The position numbers were made by a program, and so were the translations under genes. The notes beneath the pieces were generated by a model. That model searched no databases. It had not been told where the DNA came from and was given only the letters and a program-made list of their open reading frames with translations. A stretch of 31,881 nucleotides of DNA from Desulfuromonadales bacterium (GTDB lineage: Bacteria; Desulfobacterota; Desulfuromonadia; Desulfuromonadales; UBA2294), in contig JACUTX010000003.1 of NCBI GenBank assembly GCA_014859615.1, positions 1-31,881 on the forward strand, in the 5' to 3' direction. Positions 1 through 7,232 of the stretch are shown here, piece by piece (within the stretch, counting starts at the first letter, position 1; every line of letters starts with the position of its first letter).

Positions 1-24
1 TCTGATAAAGGTCCAGCTTGACAT
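1..24 (-). CDS. 5' end of an unidentified gene leaving the window
   Basis: On the minus strand an ATG at 24-22 is preceded by AAAGGAGG about 8 bases upstream, a strong ribosome binding site. Eight codons (MSSWTFIR) are visible before the window ends, so the product cannot be identified. The sigma-54-like promoter and TGTCGCA repeats between it and the sigma-54 activator gene suggest that this gene is the activator's target, which is inference. Confidence 0.55.
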
Positions 25-76
25 AATTATTACCTCCTTTGACTGTTTGAAATTTTAACCTTTGAGCAACAGGATT

Positions 77-92
77 ATCAAAGGGTGTGCCA
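77..92 (-). promoter_or_regulatory. possible sigma-54 (-24/-12) promoter
   Basis: Read on the minus strand the sequence is TGGCAC-ACCCT-TTGAT. The -24 hexamer is perfect and the spacing is right (GG, ten bases, then the -12 pair), but the -12 pair is GA instead of the near-invariant GC. A start near position 66 would give a leader of about 40 bases containing the ribosome binding site of the gene at the left edge. The nearby sigma-54 activator gene supports the call. Confidence 0.42.
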
Positions 93-165
93 AACCGGCA
101 GAGAAAAATTATATTTTAAATTTCAGCTATTTAGAGATTTACCGTCCAGGACGACGGCGAAGAAG

Positions 166-193
166 TGTCGCAAGAAGGGTGAAAAATGCGACA
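166..193. promoter_or_regulatory. TGTCGCA / TGCGACA inverted repeat, possible activator binding site
   Basis: TGTCGCA (166-172) and TGCGACA (187-193) form an inverted repeat with 14 bases between the arms. It sits about 75-100 bases upstream of the putative -24 element at 87-92, which is a usual distance for an enhancer site of a sigma-54 activator. A third copy (221-227) forms one arm of the terminator hairpin, and TGCGACA occurs again at 1729-1735 upstream of the activator gene. Confidence 0.35.
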
Positions 194-227
194 GTTGAAA
201 CATACAGCTAATGTTACAACTGTCGCA
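181..227 (-). terminator. intrinsic terminator of the sigma-54 activator gene
   Basis: Perfect 11-base arms TGCGACAGTTG (187-197) and CAACTGTCGCA (217-227) enclose a loop that can pair further through AACAT and ATGTT. On the minus strand the hairpin is followed by TTTTTC. It begins two bases after the stop codon of the activator gene. Confidence 0.8.
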
Positions 228-229
228 AG

Positions 230-1696
230 CTAGAAAAGGTCGGTTTTGCTGATCTGATGTTTCTCAATATAGCGGTAGAGTGTGGCCCGATGCACACCGA
301 GCAGACGTGCCGCAGCCGTTATATTCCCCTTTGTCTGCGCACATGCCTCCCTTATTGCCTCTGCATCAAGATTGCGCGGCCGGGTTGACGGCCGGCATCC
401 GCCAATCGCCGCCTGAAAAGATTGTTTTTCAACGGGTGGGTTGACGGTCGGTTCATACGGAGCGATAACCGCTTGCCGAACCCCGGGAAACTCGGTTCTC
501 ACCCCCCATTCACCGGGACTGAAATCCTGACGCTCCCCGACCCATTCAGCAAAAGCCCGCACGCCGATCACTTCGGCCTGTGTTTCAACAAAAACTCTCT
601 CCAGCACATTGCGCAGCTCCCGCACATTCCCCGGCCAGAGATAAGAAGAGAGAAGGAGCATCGCCTCGGAGGTTAACCGTTGCACCGGGCGGCCATATTC
701 CTTTTGAAACTGCTGAAGAAAATATTTAACCAGAAGAGAAAGGTCTTCAAGCCGTTTACGCAGAGGGGGGAGATGAATCCTCAAAACCGCCAGCCGATGG
801 TAGAGGTCACTGCGAAACCGCCCGTCTGTAACCGCTGCCTCCAGTGAGACATTCGTGGCACCGACGACCCTGACATCGACTGCGACTTCGTGCTCAGCTC
901 CGACCCGCTCCACCAGCCCGGTCTCCAGAACCCGGAGCAGTTTTGCCTGCGCACGCATCGGCATATCGCCAATCTCATCCAGAAAAATAGTTCCGCCATG
1001 CGCCCGCTCAAATCGCCCCTTATGCACGCGCAAGGCACCTGTAAACGCCCCTTTCTCATGGCCGAACAGTTCGGATTCGAGCAGCTCGGCTGAAATAGCC
1101 GAACAGTTCACCGCCACAAACGGCCGAGAACGACGACCACCCTGCTGATGCAATGCACGTGCAACCAGCTCTTTGCCGGTTCCGGTCTCTCCGGTCACCA
1201 GCACCGTCGCATCCGACTCGGCATAAAGCCCGATTTTTCGATAAACTTCCAGCATCCCTGGACTGGCGCCGACCATCCCGAACCGGCCAAATGATTCTAT
1301 TTCGCCACGGACCTCAGCCTGCATCGGCCTGAAATAAAAATAGACCAGCAGTTCCCGGTAATCAGCACCGAGACCGGCGGGGACCAAATCGACCAATAAA
1401 AGGGAGCGGTCCGCCTGCAACCGGATCGGCACACCGACCATTTTGCGCTTTGTCGCCACCACCTCATCCGCCAGATCCGACAACCCCGGGGTCGTCTCTG
1501 CGAACAGGGAGCGAAGATCACGCCCTCGCACACTATCCGCTTTGAGTGCATGCTGCGCCGCCACCCCTGCCGACAACTGCCGCACAAGCCACTGTCCGCC
1601 CGGCTGTCGGCCGACAACCAGATCCGGCGCAATCGCAGGGAGAATCTCTTGTGAACCGTAATCTTCCACGCTACCCTCCGGAATAATTATCCTCAT
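230..1696 (-). CDS. sigma-54-dependent transcriptional activator, Fis family
   Basis: This is a bacterial enhancer-binding protein of 488 residues that would open sigma-54 promoters using ATP. The N-terminal ~140 residues look like a divergent PAS-type sensor and carry no receiver domain. The AAA+ domain has Walker A GETGTGKE (about 169-176), the sigma-54 contact motif GAFTGA (about 216-221) and a Walker B region around TIFLDEIG (about 235-242). The C-terminus has a Fis-type helix-turn-helix (ITAAARLLGVHRATLYRYIE). The ATG at 1696 was chosen; a TTG at 1723 is also in frame, and neither has a clear ribosome binding site. A terminator follows the stop immediately, so it is probably monocistronic. 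Its likely target is the gene leaving the left edge, where a -24/-12-like promoter and TGTCGCA repeats are seen. The effector is unknown. Confidence 0.9.
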   Translation of the reverse strand: MRIIIPEGSVEDYGSQEILPAIAPDLVVGRQPGGQWLVRQLSAGVAAQHALKADSVRGRDLRSLFAETTPGLSDLADEVVATKRKMVGVPIRLQADRSLLLVDLVPAGLGADYRELLVYFYFRPMQAEVRGEIESFGRFGMVGASPGMLEVYRKIGLYAESDATVLVTGETGTGKELVARALHQQGGRRSRPFVAVNCSAISAELLESELFGHEKGAFTGALRVHKGRFERAHGGTIFLDEIGDMPMRAQAKLLRVLETGLVERVGAEHEVAVDVRVVGATNVSLEAAVTDGRFRSDLYHRLAVLRIHLPPLRKRLEDLSLLVKYFLQQFQKEYGRPVQRLTSEAMLLLSSYLWPGNVRELRNVLERVFVETQAEVIGVRAFAEWVGERQDFSPGEWGVRTEFPGVRQAVIAPYEPTVNPPVEKQSFQAAIGGCRPSTRPRNLDAEAIREACAQTKGNITAAARLLGVHRATLYRYIEKHQISKTDLF

Positions 1697-1832
1697 TCTA
1701 GCGACAACCGGAGTCGTGCGCAAGCTGCTTGCGACAGATGAAACAGATGACTATTTCGGAGAAAATATGATGAGAAGGGAAATGGGCAGAGTCAAAACAA
1801 CAAAAGATCATCAAGATTTGCTTGTGATCGAT

Positions 1833-1873
1833 AAAAAAAGGCGCGCTGCAGTGGAGGGACTGCGGTGCGCGCC
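1833..1873 (-). terminator. strong orphan intrinsic terminator
   Basis: Arms GGCGCGC (1840-1846) and GCGCGCC (1867-1873) enclose a second stem GCAGT/ACTGC and a GGAGGG loop. On the minus strand this is followed by seven consecutive T. It would end a transcript coming from the 1.9-2.25 kb region, where no convincing gene was found. The plus strand has no T run after the hairpin. Confidence 0.72.
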
Positions 1874-2202
1874 AAATAAAAGGAGGTGAAGAAGTTTTGT
1901 GCTTGTTGCTTGGTTGTGACTCTAACAAAACGAGGCAGAGCAGACCACGTGCCGTCGCGTAAATAAACTGCACTGCAATACGGAAAATAATCTGTGCATT
2001 TGCGCAGTTATTTTCACCCGGAAGTGCAAAAATATCTGCTCTTTTGAGAGTGAAACCTCCTCGATCTTGTTCCCGGTTTTTCCAACATCGAAAAAACTTC
2101 TGCACCAGAATCTAGATATCCTCTTTCTTGTGCACGCTGCCATTCAACGCGACAACCTTCACAAATATCTCGATTTCGACTGATTGTGCCATTTTTTACG
2201 GC

Positions 2203-2231
2203 TTGTTTTTCGTAAAAACATACACTACTAT
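2203..2231 (+). promoter_or_regulatory. possible sigma-70 promoter of the GGDEF gene
   Basis: TTGTTT (2203-2208) and TACTAT (2226-2231) are separated by 17 bases in an AT-rich segment and would start transcription about 30 bases before the GGDEF gene. Both boxes are imperfect. An 8-base stem TTTTTACG/CGTAAAAA overlaps the -35 side. Confidence 0.3.
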
Positions 2232-2269
2232 ACGCATATATTTGAATTTTTTTATTCACATGTAAATAA

Positions 2270-3331
2270 GTGGTAAATCCCCTGATGCTCGATACTGACC
2301 GAAAACTGCTCCTGGAATTGCAGCGTCGCAACGACGAACTGGCGACCCTGGTCGAAATCGGCAAGGCCCTGACTTCGACTCTGGCGCGCGAAGAAGTTCT
2401 CAATGTGATCATGGAGAAAGTCAGTCTGCTCCTCCGCTCGAAGACCTGGTCTTTGTTACTGACGGATGAAGCGACCGGCGATCTAATTTTTGAGATCGCC
2501 GTCTCTGCTGGAAAGACCGATCTCAAAGGGGTTCGCCTGGCCAGGGGTGAAGGGGTTGCCGGCCGGGTCGCCACAAGCGGTGAACCGTTACTCATCTCTA
2601 ACATTCAGGACACCCCCTACTTTTCGGCACGGGTTGACCAGATCACTTCTCAAAAGAGCCGTTCAATTCTCTGCGTACCGCTGAAGAATCGCAACCGGAT
2701 CCTCGGAGTGATTGAGTTGGTCAACGATAGTGATGAGAGGATTTTCGACGAAACTGATCTCCCTATTCTGACCACCATCGCTGATTATGTCGCGATCGCC
2801 ATTGAGAATTCTCAATATTTTGAAAAGATCAACGAGCTGATTATCACTGACGACCTGACCGGGCTCTACAACTCCCGCCACTTCAATGAACTGATCATTT
2901 ATGAAACGGAACGGGCAAAACGCTATGATTCACCACTCTCGCTGGTTTTTTTCGACCTCGACTATTTTAAGCAGGTCAACGACATTCATGGCCATCTGGT
3001 CGGCAGCCGTATATTGACTGAGATCGGCGAACTGGTCAAAAGCCATACGCGCAAGGTCAATCTGGCGGCCCGTTATGGCGGCGATGAATTTGTCATTCTC
3101 CTTCCGTCGACCGACAAGAAAAGTGCTGTCATCATGGCACAAAGCCTGCTTGATACCATCCACAGCCATGATTTTAAGGCCGACAACGGCTCGACTCTTC
3201 AGCTGACGGCAAGTTTCGGTATCGCCTCGATACCGGAAGATACCGTAGACCCTAAAGAGCTGATCTTCATGGCCGATAAAGCGATGTATCGCGTCAAAGA
3301 GACCACCCGCAACGCTGTCCTGGCCAATTAA
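2270..3331 (+). CDS. GAF-GGDEF cyclic dinucleotide synthase with Hypr-type serine
   Basis: This protein of 353 residues has a short coiled N-terminus, a GAF sensor domain (about 25-180) and a C-terminal GGDEF domain (about 185-350) with intact active-site motif GGDEF at 270-274 and metal-binding FFDLD near 227-231. The base-selecting aspartate in the usual GHxxGD motif is replaced by serine (GHLVGS, Ser246, codon AGC at 3005-3007). Asp-to-Ser at this position is the published mark of Hypr GGDEF enzymes of Geobacter, which make 3',3'-cGAMP as well as or instead of c-di-GMP. The inhibitory I-site is degenerate (RKVN at 261-264 where RxxD is expected), so product feedback is probably lost. The start is uncertain: GTG 2270 or ATG 2285, neither with a clear ribosome binding site. 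Synthase activity is well supported; cGAMP as product is inferred from one residue and the likely lineage. Confidence 0.9.
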   Translation: MVNPLMLDTDRKLLLELQRRNDELATLVEIGKALTSTLAREEVLNVIMEKVSLLLRSKTWSLLLTDEATGDLIFEIAVSAGKTDLKGVRLARGEGVAGRVATSGEPLLISNIQDTPYFSARVDQITSQKSRSILCVPLKNRNRILGVIELVNDSDERIFDETDLPILTTIADYVAIAIENSQYFEKINELIITDDLTGLYNSRHFNELIIYETERAKRYDSPLSLVFFDLDYFKQVNDIHGHLVGSRILTEIGELVKSHTRKVNLAARYGGDEFVILLPSTDKKSAVIMAQSLLDTIHSHDFKADNGSTLQLTASFGIASIPEDTVDPKELIFMADKAMYRVKETTRNAVLAN

Positions 3332-3360
3332 ACTAAATCACCTGTTTTTTATTTTCTGCA

Positions 3361-3401
3361 TTGAGACCGATCGCTTTTTGTGCGAGAATTGGTCATACCA
3401 A
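3361..3401 (+). promoter_or_regulatory. autoregulated promoter and GntR operator
   Basis: TTGAGA (3361-3366), 17 bases, then GAGAAT (3384-3389) form a plausible sigma-70 promoter. The inverted repeat TTGGT-CAT-ACCAA (3389-3401) begins on the last base of the -10 box. It matches TNGTNNNACNA, the site type recognised by FadR-family GntR repressors, and closely resembles the E. coli LldR operator. Similar sites lie in the TRAP and lutC promoters. Confidence 0.65.
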
Positions 3402-3420
3402 TAACCATTGGAGAGAAGGC

Positions 3421-4146
3421 ATGACCACTTTTTTCGCACCGATCCGTCCGAAGAAGATCTCTGAAGAGATCGTTATTCAGATCAAAGAGTTAATCTCCAA
3501 AGGGGCATTGAAACCTGGCGACCGGATCCCGTCCGAACGCGATCTGGCGACGATGCTCGGTGTCAGCCGCCCCTCTGTGCGCGAAGCGATTACGATCCTC
3601 GACGCCATGGGGTTTCTCGACTCACGTCAGGGGGGTGGAACGTTTGTCAAGGTTCTGACCGACGAGACGATTACCGACCCTTTAAGCAAGCTGGTGGAAC
3701 AACAAGATCCTGAAGTTTTGCGCGCTCTGGCTGAAGTGAGAATGGGACTGGAAGGGTGGTCGGCCTATCTGGCAGCAGAGCGGGCAACAGATGAAGATAT
3801 CGCTGAACTGCGCCGCCTCTGCAAGATCATGAAAAAAGAGGCGGCCAGGGGGGGGTGGGATACCGATGTCGACAGTCAATTTCACTACGCTATCACCGCC
3901 GCCAGCCACAACAGCCTGCAGACGCACGTTCTCCGGTCGATCCACTCCCTGCTTCACGCCACTATTCAGGTTGCGTTGACGGAATTTTACAAACAGAACG
4001 GCTTTGTCGATCTGTTGCTGACTCACCATACCAACATTACCGAGGCGATTGCCGATCATAAACCCGAACTGGCCCGACAGAGAATGGTCGAGCATCTCTC
4101 CCTGGTCGAAGAGAAGATGGCTGAGCTCCTCGCGGCCAAAGGTTGA
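3421..4146 (+). CDS. FadR/LldR-type GntR transcriptional repressor
   Basis: This 241-residue regulator has an N-terminal winged helix-turn-helix (about 10-78; signature GDRIPSERDLATMLGVSR, SVREA, GGGTFV) and a C-terminal all-helical FCD ligand domain. Candidate metal ligands of the FCD pocket are present: Asp151, His155, His202 or 203, and His225. Such pockets usually bind small carboxylates (lactate, glycolate, pyruvate) through the metal. The ATG at 3421 follows GGAGAGAAGG at good spacing, so the 20 extra upstream residues of the open frame are not used. Operators of the expected type lie at its own promoter, at the TRAP/GlcDF operon and at the lutC operon. It is therefore most likely a repressor of 2-hydroxyacid uptake and oxidation, relieved by lactate. 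The effector is inferred from context. Confidence 0.9.
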   Translation: MTTFFAPIRPKKISEEIVIQIKELISKGALKPGDRIPSERDLATMLGVSRPSVREAITILDAMGFLDSRQGGGTFVKVLTDETITDPLSKLVEQQDPEVLRALAEVRMGLEGWSAYLAAERATDEDIAELRRLCKIMKKEAARGGWDTDVDSQFHYAITAASHNSLQTHVLRSIHSLLHATIQVALTEFYKQNGFVDLLLTHHTNITEAIADHKPELARQRMVEHLSLVEEKMAELLAAKG

Positions 4147-4171
4147 GGGAACCCCTGTTTGCAAAACAGAT

Positions 4172-4202
4172 CGGGGGCGCCGAAACCGGCACCCCCGTTT
4201 AT
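4172..4202 (+). terminator. terminator of the GntR gene
   Basis: CGGGGGCGCC (4172-4181) pairs with GGCACCCCCG (4188-4197) around a GAAACC loop with one mismatch, followed by a short TTTAT. A smaller stem CTGTTT-GCA-AAACAG (4155-4169) precedes it. The weak T run lowers certainty. Confidence 0.6.
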
Positions 4203-4206
4203 CCAA

Positions 4207-4374
4207 CAATTATAGTAACTATTCAACAGCAGCGAAAAGGGTGTCATTCCCGAGTGTAATCAAAGAATCCAGTCTTTAAAGCCATGGATCCTTTGATAGA
4301 ATCGTTCGGGGATGACACTCTTTCTTGAGTTTTTCTTATGATTCACAATAATACTGAATAGTTACCAATTATAT
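4207..4374. repeat. nested palindromic element, MITE-like
   Basis: The outer inverted repeat GTAACTATTCA (4215-4225) / TGAATAGTTAC (4355-4365) is perfect over 11 bases and is flanked by similar AT-rich sequence (CAATTATA and relatives) on both sides. Inside, AAAGGGTGTCATTCCCGA pairs with TCGGGGATGACACTCTTT (two differences), and ATCAAAGAATCCA pairs with TGGATCCTTTGAT (one difference). The core resembles the dispersed GTCATTCCCG...GGAATCC palindromes common in proteobacterial genomes. There is no open frame, so it would be non-autonomous. It fills the space between the convergent GntR and GlcF-type genes. Confidence 0.6.
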
Positions 4375-4432
4375 TGCTAACGCGTAATTAGCACCCTGCA
4401 CAAATCACACAGCGCACCCCTTTGCACCCTGC

Positions 4433-5734
4433 TTAAGGGGTCGCCTCCCCGAGCAACTCCATAATATGCAGCACCTGAACCGGTAGATCGCGCTCACGCA
4501 CCCCCCAGGCGAGCTGCAACTGACAACCGGGGTTGGCGGTGACCAGAATCTCGGCCTCGGTCTTTCTGACGTTATCGAGTTTACGATCAAGTACCTGCCG
4601 GCTCTCCTCGGAAAACTTCAGCCCCCAGGTCGCTGCACTTCCGCAACACCAGCTCGCTTCCTCCATCTCACGCAGCTCAACACCGGGGATCTGTTGGATC
4701 AGATCCCGCGGCTGACGAGAAATCGATTGCGCATGACAGAGATGACACGGTTCATGGTAAGTGACGGATTTTTGCACCGGCTTAAGCCCCCCGGTGCGGA
4801 GTCCAACTTCAGTGAGAAATTCGCTGACATCGCGGACTTTGGCGCGAAAAGATGCGAGTCTTTCATGCTCTGTCTCCCCGTCGAGGAGCTCTTCATACTC
4901 CTTGAGCGCAGCGCCGCAACCGGCACAGTCGGTCACGATGTAGTCGACATCGGCCTGCAAAAACAGATCGAGATTAAACAGCGCCAGTTCGCGGGCCGTC
5001 TGCCGATCCCCTTCTGAAAGATGCGGCGCACCGCAACATTTCGTCGCCCTGGGGGTGACCACATCAAAACCCTGATAAGCCAGAACCCGCACCGTCTGCC
5101 GTGAAACGTCGGGGTACATAAGGGTCATCACACAGCCGAGAAAAAAACCGATCCGGCCCCGTTTTTCGCCCACCGCTTCAGTTATTACCGGGAGTTGCGG
5201 CCGCAGCGGGGCTTTTAGTTCCGGCAGCATCCCTTCGGCTTTCTCCATCCAGGCCGGGCCGAGCTTCAGTGCTTTGGAGTGACGGACCAGCCACTGAATC
5301 CCGAGACGCTGATAGAGACGTGCCGGGAGCATCGATCTCTCCATAAGCTCTGGATCGGGGAGCATTCGCTGCAGAATAAATTTGCGAAAACTGTTGCCGA
5401 CATGCCCGAGGGGCACCTGCTGATGGGATTGACTGCGGCAGATCTCCATCACCTCACCGGCCCTTACCCCCGACGGGCAGGCGGTAGTGCAGGCGCGACA
5501 ATCAAGACAAAAGAACGCCTCCTGCTTGACCGCATCGGTGAACTCCAGCTTCTGCTCGGCGACCGCTCTGGCCAGCGCCACCCGGCCGCGCGGACTGGAA
5601 CGCTCCCGACCGGTCAGCGCGAAGGTCGGGCAGGTTGGCAAACAGAAACCGCAGCGCATACACTGCAGCACATCTTCGTATTTTGGGGCATCCAGCTGTG
5701 TGAAATTGCCGAGTTTCTCTTTAGTGCGAGACAC
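4433..5734 (-). CDS. GlcF-type iron-sulfur subunit of 2-hydroxyacid dehydrogenase
   Basis: This 433-residue protein would carry electrons from the FAD subunit encoded just upstream to the respiratory chain. It has two 4Fe-4S ferredoxin motifs, CMRCGFCLPTCP (25-36) and CLDCRACTTACP (76-87), then two CCG domains ending in KCCGAPHLSEG and WCCGSA, with CHLC in the second. The GTG at 5734 was chosen because GAGGG lies five bases upstream; the ATG at 5773 has no such site. The start overlaps the end of the GlcD-type gene by 14 bases, indicating translational coupling. No GlcE is present, which favours the D-lactate dehydrogenase pair known from Desulfovibrio (DVU3027/3028 type) over three-subunit glycolate oxidase, although glycolate cannot be excluded. 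Last gene of the operon. Confidence 0.88.
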   Translation of the reverse strand: MSRTKEKLGNFTQLDAPKYEDVLQCMRCGFCLPTCPTFALTGRERSSPRGRVALARAVAEQKLEFTDAVKQEAFFCLDCRACTTACPSGVRAGEVMEICRSQSHQQVPLGHVGNSFRKFILQRMLPDPELMERSMLPARLYQRLGIQWLVRHSKALKLGPAWMEKAEGMLPELKAPLRPQLPVITEAVGEKRGRIGFFLGCVMTLMYPDVSRQTVRVLAYQGFDVVTPRATKCCGAPHLSEGDRQTARELALFNLDLFLQADVDYIVTDCAGCGAALKEYEELLDGETEHERLASFRAKVRDVSEFLTEVGLRTGGLKPVQKSVTYHEPCHLCHAQSISRQPRDLIQQIPGVELREMEEASWCCGSAATWGLKFSEESRQVLDRKLDNVRKTEAEILVTANPGCQLQLAWGVRERDLPVQVLHIMELLGEATP

Positions 5735-7154
5735 AAAAACCCTCCTCGACCTGCGACTGGGTAGAGGGATCATCGTCGCTGAAAATCTTTCCGGGGTTTA
5801 ACATCCCCTTCGGATCGAAAGCGTTTTTGATCCGCTTCATCACCTTGACCCCACCGGCTCCGATCTGCCGGGCCAGATACTCCTTTTTTGCCAGACCGAT
5901 GCCGTGTTCACCGGAGACCGTCCCCCCCCAGGCGAGAACCTTGTCGTAAAGATCGTCATAGAAAGCGTGGGCGCGCTGCATCTCTTCGGCATTGCGTTCG
6001 TCACACAAGACCGTCGGGTGCAGATTGCCATCGCCGGCATGGCCGAAGGTGCCGACCGTCAGCTTGTATTTTGCCGTCAACCGCTCAATCTCGGCAAAGG
6101 TTTCGGCCAGCATTGAGCGCGGTACGGTCGCATCTTCAAGCAGAGTGGTCGGCGAGACCCGGGCGAGAGCCGAGAGGGCGGTGCGGCGAGCCGCCGCGAG
6201 CTTCCCCGCTTCCTCAGCATCTTTGGCGATATGAATTTGCGCCGCCTTGACCTGCCGCAGGATCAGATCGACCTTCTGCGCATCCTCCTCAACCATCGCC
6301 GGATGCCCATCGACCTCGATCAGAAGCAGCGCCGCCATCTGTCGCGGCAGGCCGATCTTGACATAATCCTCAACACAGTTGATGGTCGCCTTGTCCATGA
6401 TCTCCATGGTCGACGGGATGATCTTGGCGGCAATAATTTTTGAGACCGCCTCTCCAGCCGCCCTGATATCATCGAAGTAGGCAAGGATTGTCCGCTTGGC
6501 CTGCGGCGGCGGGATCAGCTTGACGGTAATCTCGGTTATGATCCCGAGAGTCCCTTCCGAGCCGACCAGCAGATCCTTGAAAGCGTAACCGGCGACATCC
6601 TTGACGCTCTTGCCGCCGGTAGTGAGCAGACTCCCATCGGGGAGCACGCACTGGAGGGCCATCACATAATCGCGGGTAACGCCGTACTTCAAGCCGCGCA
6701 GACCACCGGCATCCTCCATAACGTTTCCGCCGAGGGTTGAAATTTTCTGGGAACCGGGATCGGGGGGATAGAAGAGCCCTCTGGCTGCGGTGGCATTGAA
6801 CAGATCGAGAGTAATGACGCCGGCCTCGCAGGTGGCAGTCAGATTCTCCTCGTCGATCTCCAGAATCCGGTTCATCCGATTCAGGCAGAGCACCATACCG
6901 CCTTTGACCGGCACACTCCCGCCGGAGAGACCGGTCCCCGACCCTCTCGGTACGATCGGCAACCCTTCGCGCCCTGCAATCTCCATAGCAGCCAGAACCC
7001 CCTCGCGGCTGGTCGGGTAGACCGCAACTTCAGGGAGACAATGAATACCGGGCGTCGAATCATAACCTAAAACCAGCAGATCTTCCTTCTCACTGGCAAC
7101 ATTTTCTGCACCGAGCTTTTCAATCAGCTGCTCAATGGCCGTCTTTGAAATCAT
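5721..7154 (-). CDS. FAD-linked D-lactate/glycolate dehydrogenase (GlcD/Dld-II type)
   Basis: The 477-residue flavoprotein oxidises a 2-hydroxyacid to a 2-oxoacid. The N-terminal FAD-binding domain has the PRGSGTGLSGGSVP signature and DPGSQKISTLGGNV with GLRGLKYGVTRDYV. The C-terminal oxidase domain has FGHAGDGNLHP and GTVSGEHGIGLAKKEY, typical of the family and probably holding catalytic histidines. The ATG at 7154 has AAGGA at proper spacing; the ATG at 7160 would lie directly on it. The overlapping GlcF-type gene encodes the Fe-S partner. Placement behind a TRAP transporter and under an LldR-like operator suggests lactate as substrate. L-lactate would be handled by the LutABC proteins farther right, so D-lactate is the natural inference here. 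Confidence 0.88.
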   Translation of the reverse strand: MISKTAIEQLIEKLGAENVASEKEDLLVLGYDSTPGIHCLPEVAVYPTSREGVLAAMEIAGREGLPIVPRGSGTGLSGGSVPVKGGMVLCLNRMNRILEIDEENLTATCEAGVITLDLFNATAARGLFYPPDPGSQKISTLGGNVMEDAGGLRGLKYGVTRDYVMALQCVLPDGSLLTTGGKSVKDVAGYAFKDLLVGSEGTLGIITEITVKLIPPPQAKRTILAYFDDIRAAGEAVSKIIAAKIIPSTMEIMDKATINCVEDYVKIGLPRQMAALLLIEVDGHPAMVEEDAQKVDLILRQVKAAQIHIAKDAEEAGKLAAARRTALSALARVSPTTLLEDATVPRSMLAETFAEIERLTAKYKLTVGTFGHAGDGNLHPTVLCDERNAEEMQRAHAFYDDLYDKVLAWGGTVSGEHGIGLAKKEYLARQIGAGGVKVMKRIKNAFDPKGMLNPGKIFSDDDPSTQSQVEEGFCVSH

Positions 7155-7232
7155 CGTCATTTCCTTAAATACTTCGCAACGGAGAAACGTCTCTTCCGAG
7201 TCATCATGGCCGCCAGGGGCAACATCGCCAGC

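Larger units (their letters stand above)
1697..2269. other. 573-base intergenic region with no convincing gene
   Basis: The region is AT-richer than its surroundings. It holds the divergent upstream regions of the sigma-54 activator and the GGDEF gene, a palindrome CGCAAGC-T-GCTTGCG at 1719-1733 just upstream of the activator, a strong minus-strand terminator at 1833-1873, and an isolated plus-strand AGGAGGTGA (1881-1889) followed only by a short frame starting TTG. GTTTTGT (1894-1900) and ACAAAAC (1925-1931) could form a further stem. Minus-strand frames, including one with a CEGC motif (stop at 2014), lack a credible start. I cannot assign a product. Confidence 0.6.

Noticed and set aside
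2014..2240. Minus-strand frame with CEGCRVEWQRAQERGYLDSG
   Set aside because: The peptide looks protein-like with one CxxC pair, but I find no start codon with a ribosome binding site; left as part of the unexplained region rather than annotated.
4391..4432. Direct repeat GCACCCTGC (4391-4399 and 4424-4432) after the GlcF-type gene
   Set aside because: Two 9-base copies 24 bases apart are too little to call a regulatory or mobile feature, and they form no terminator.
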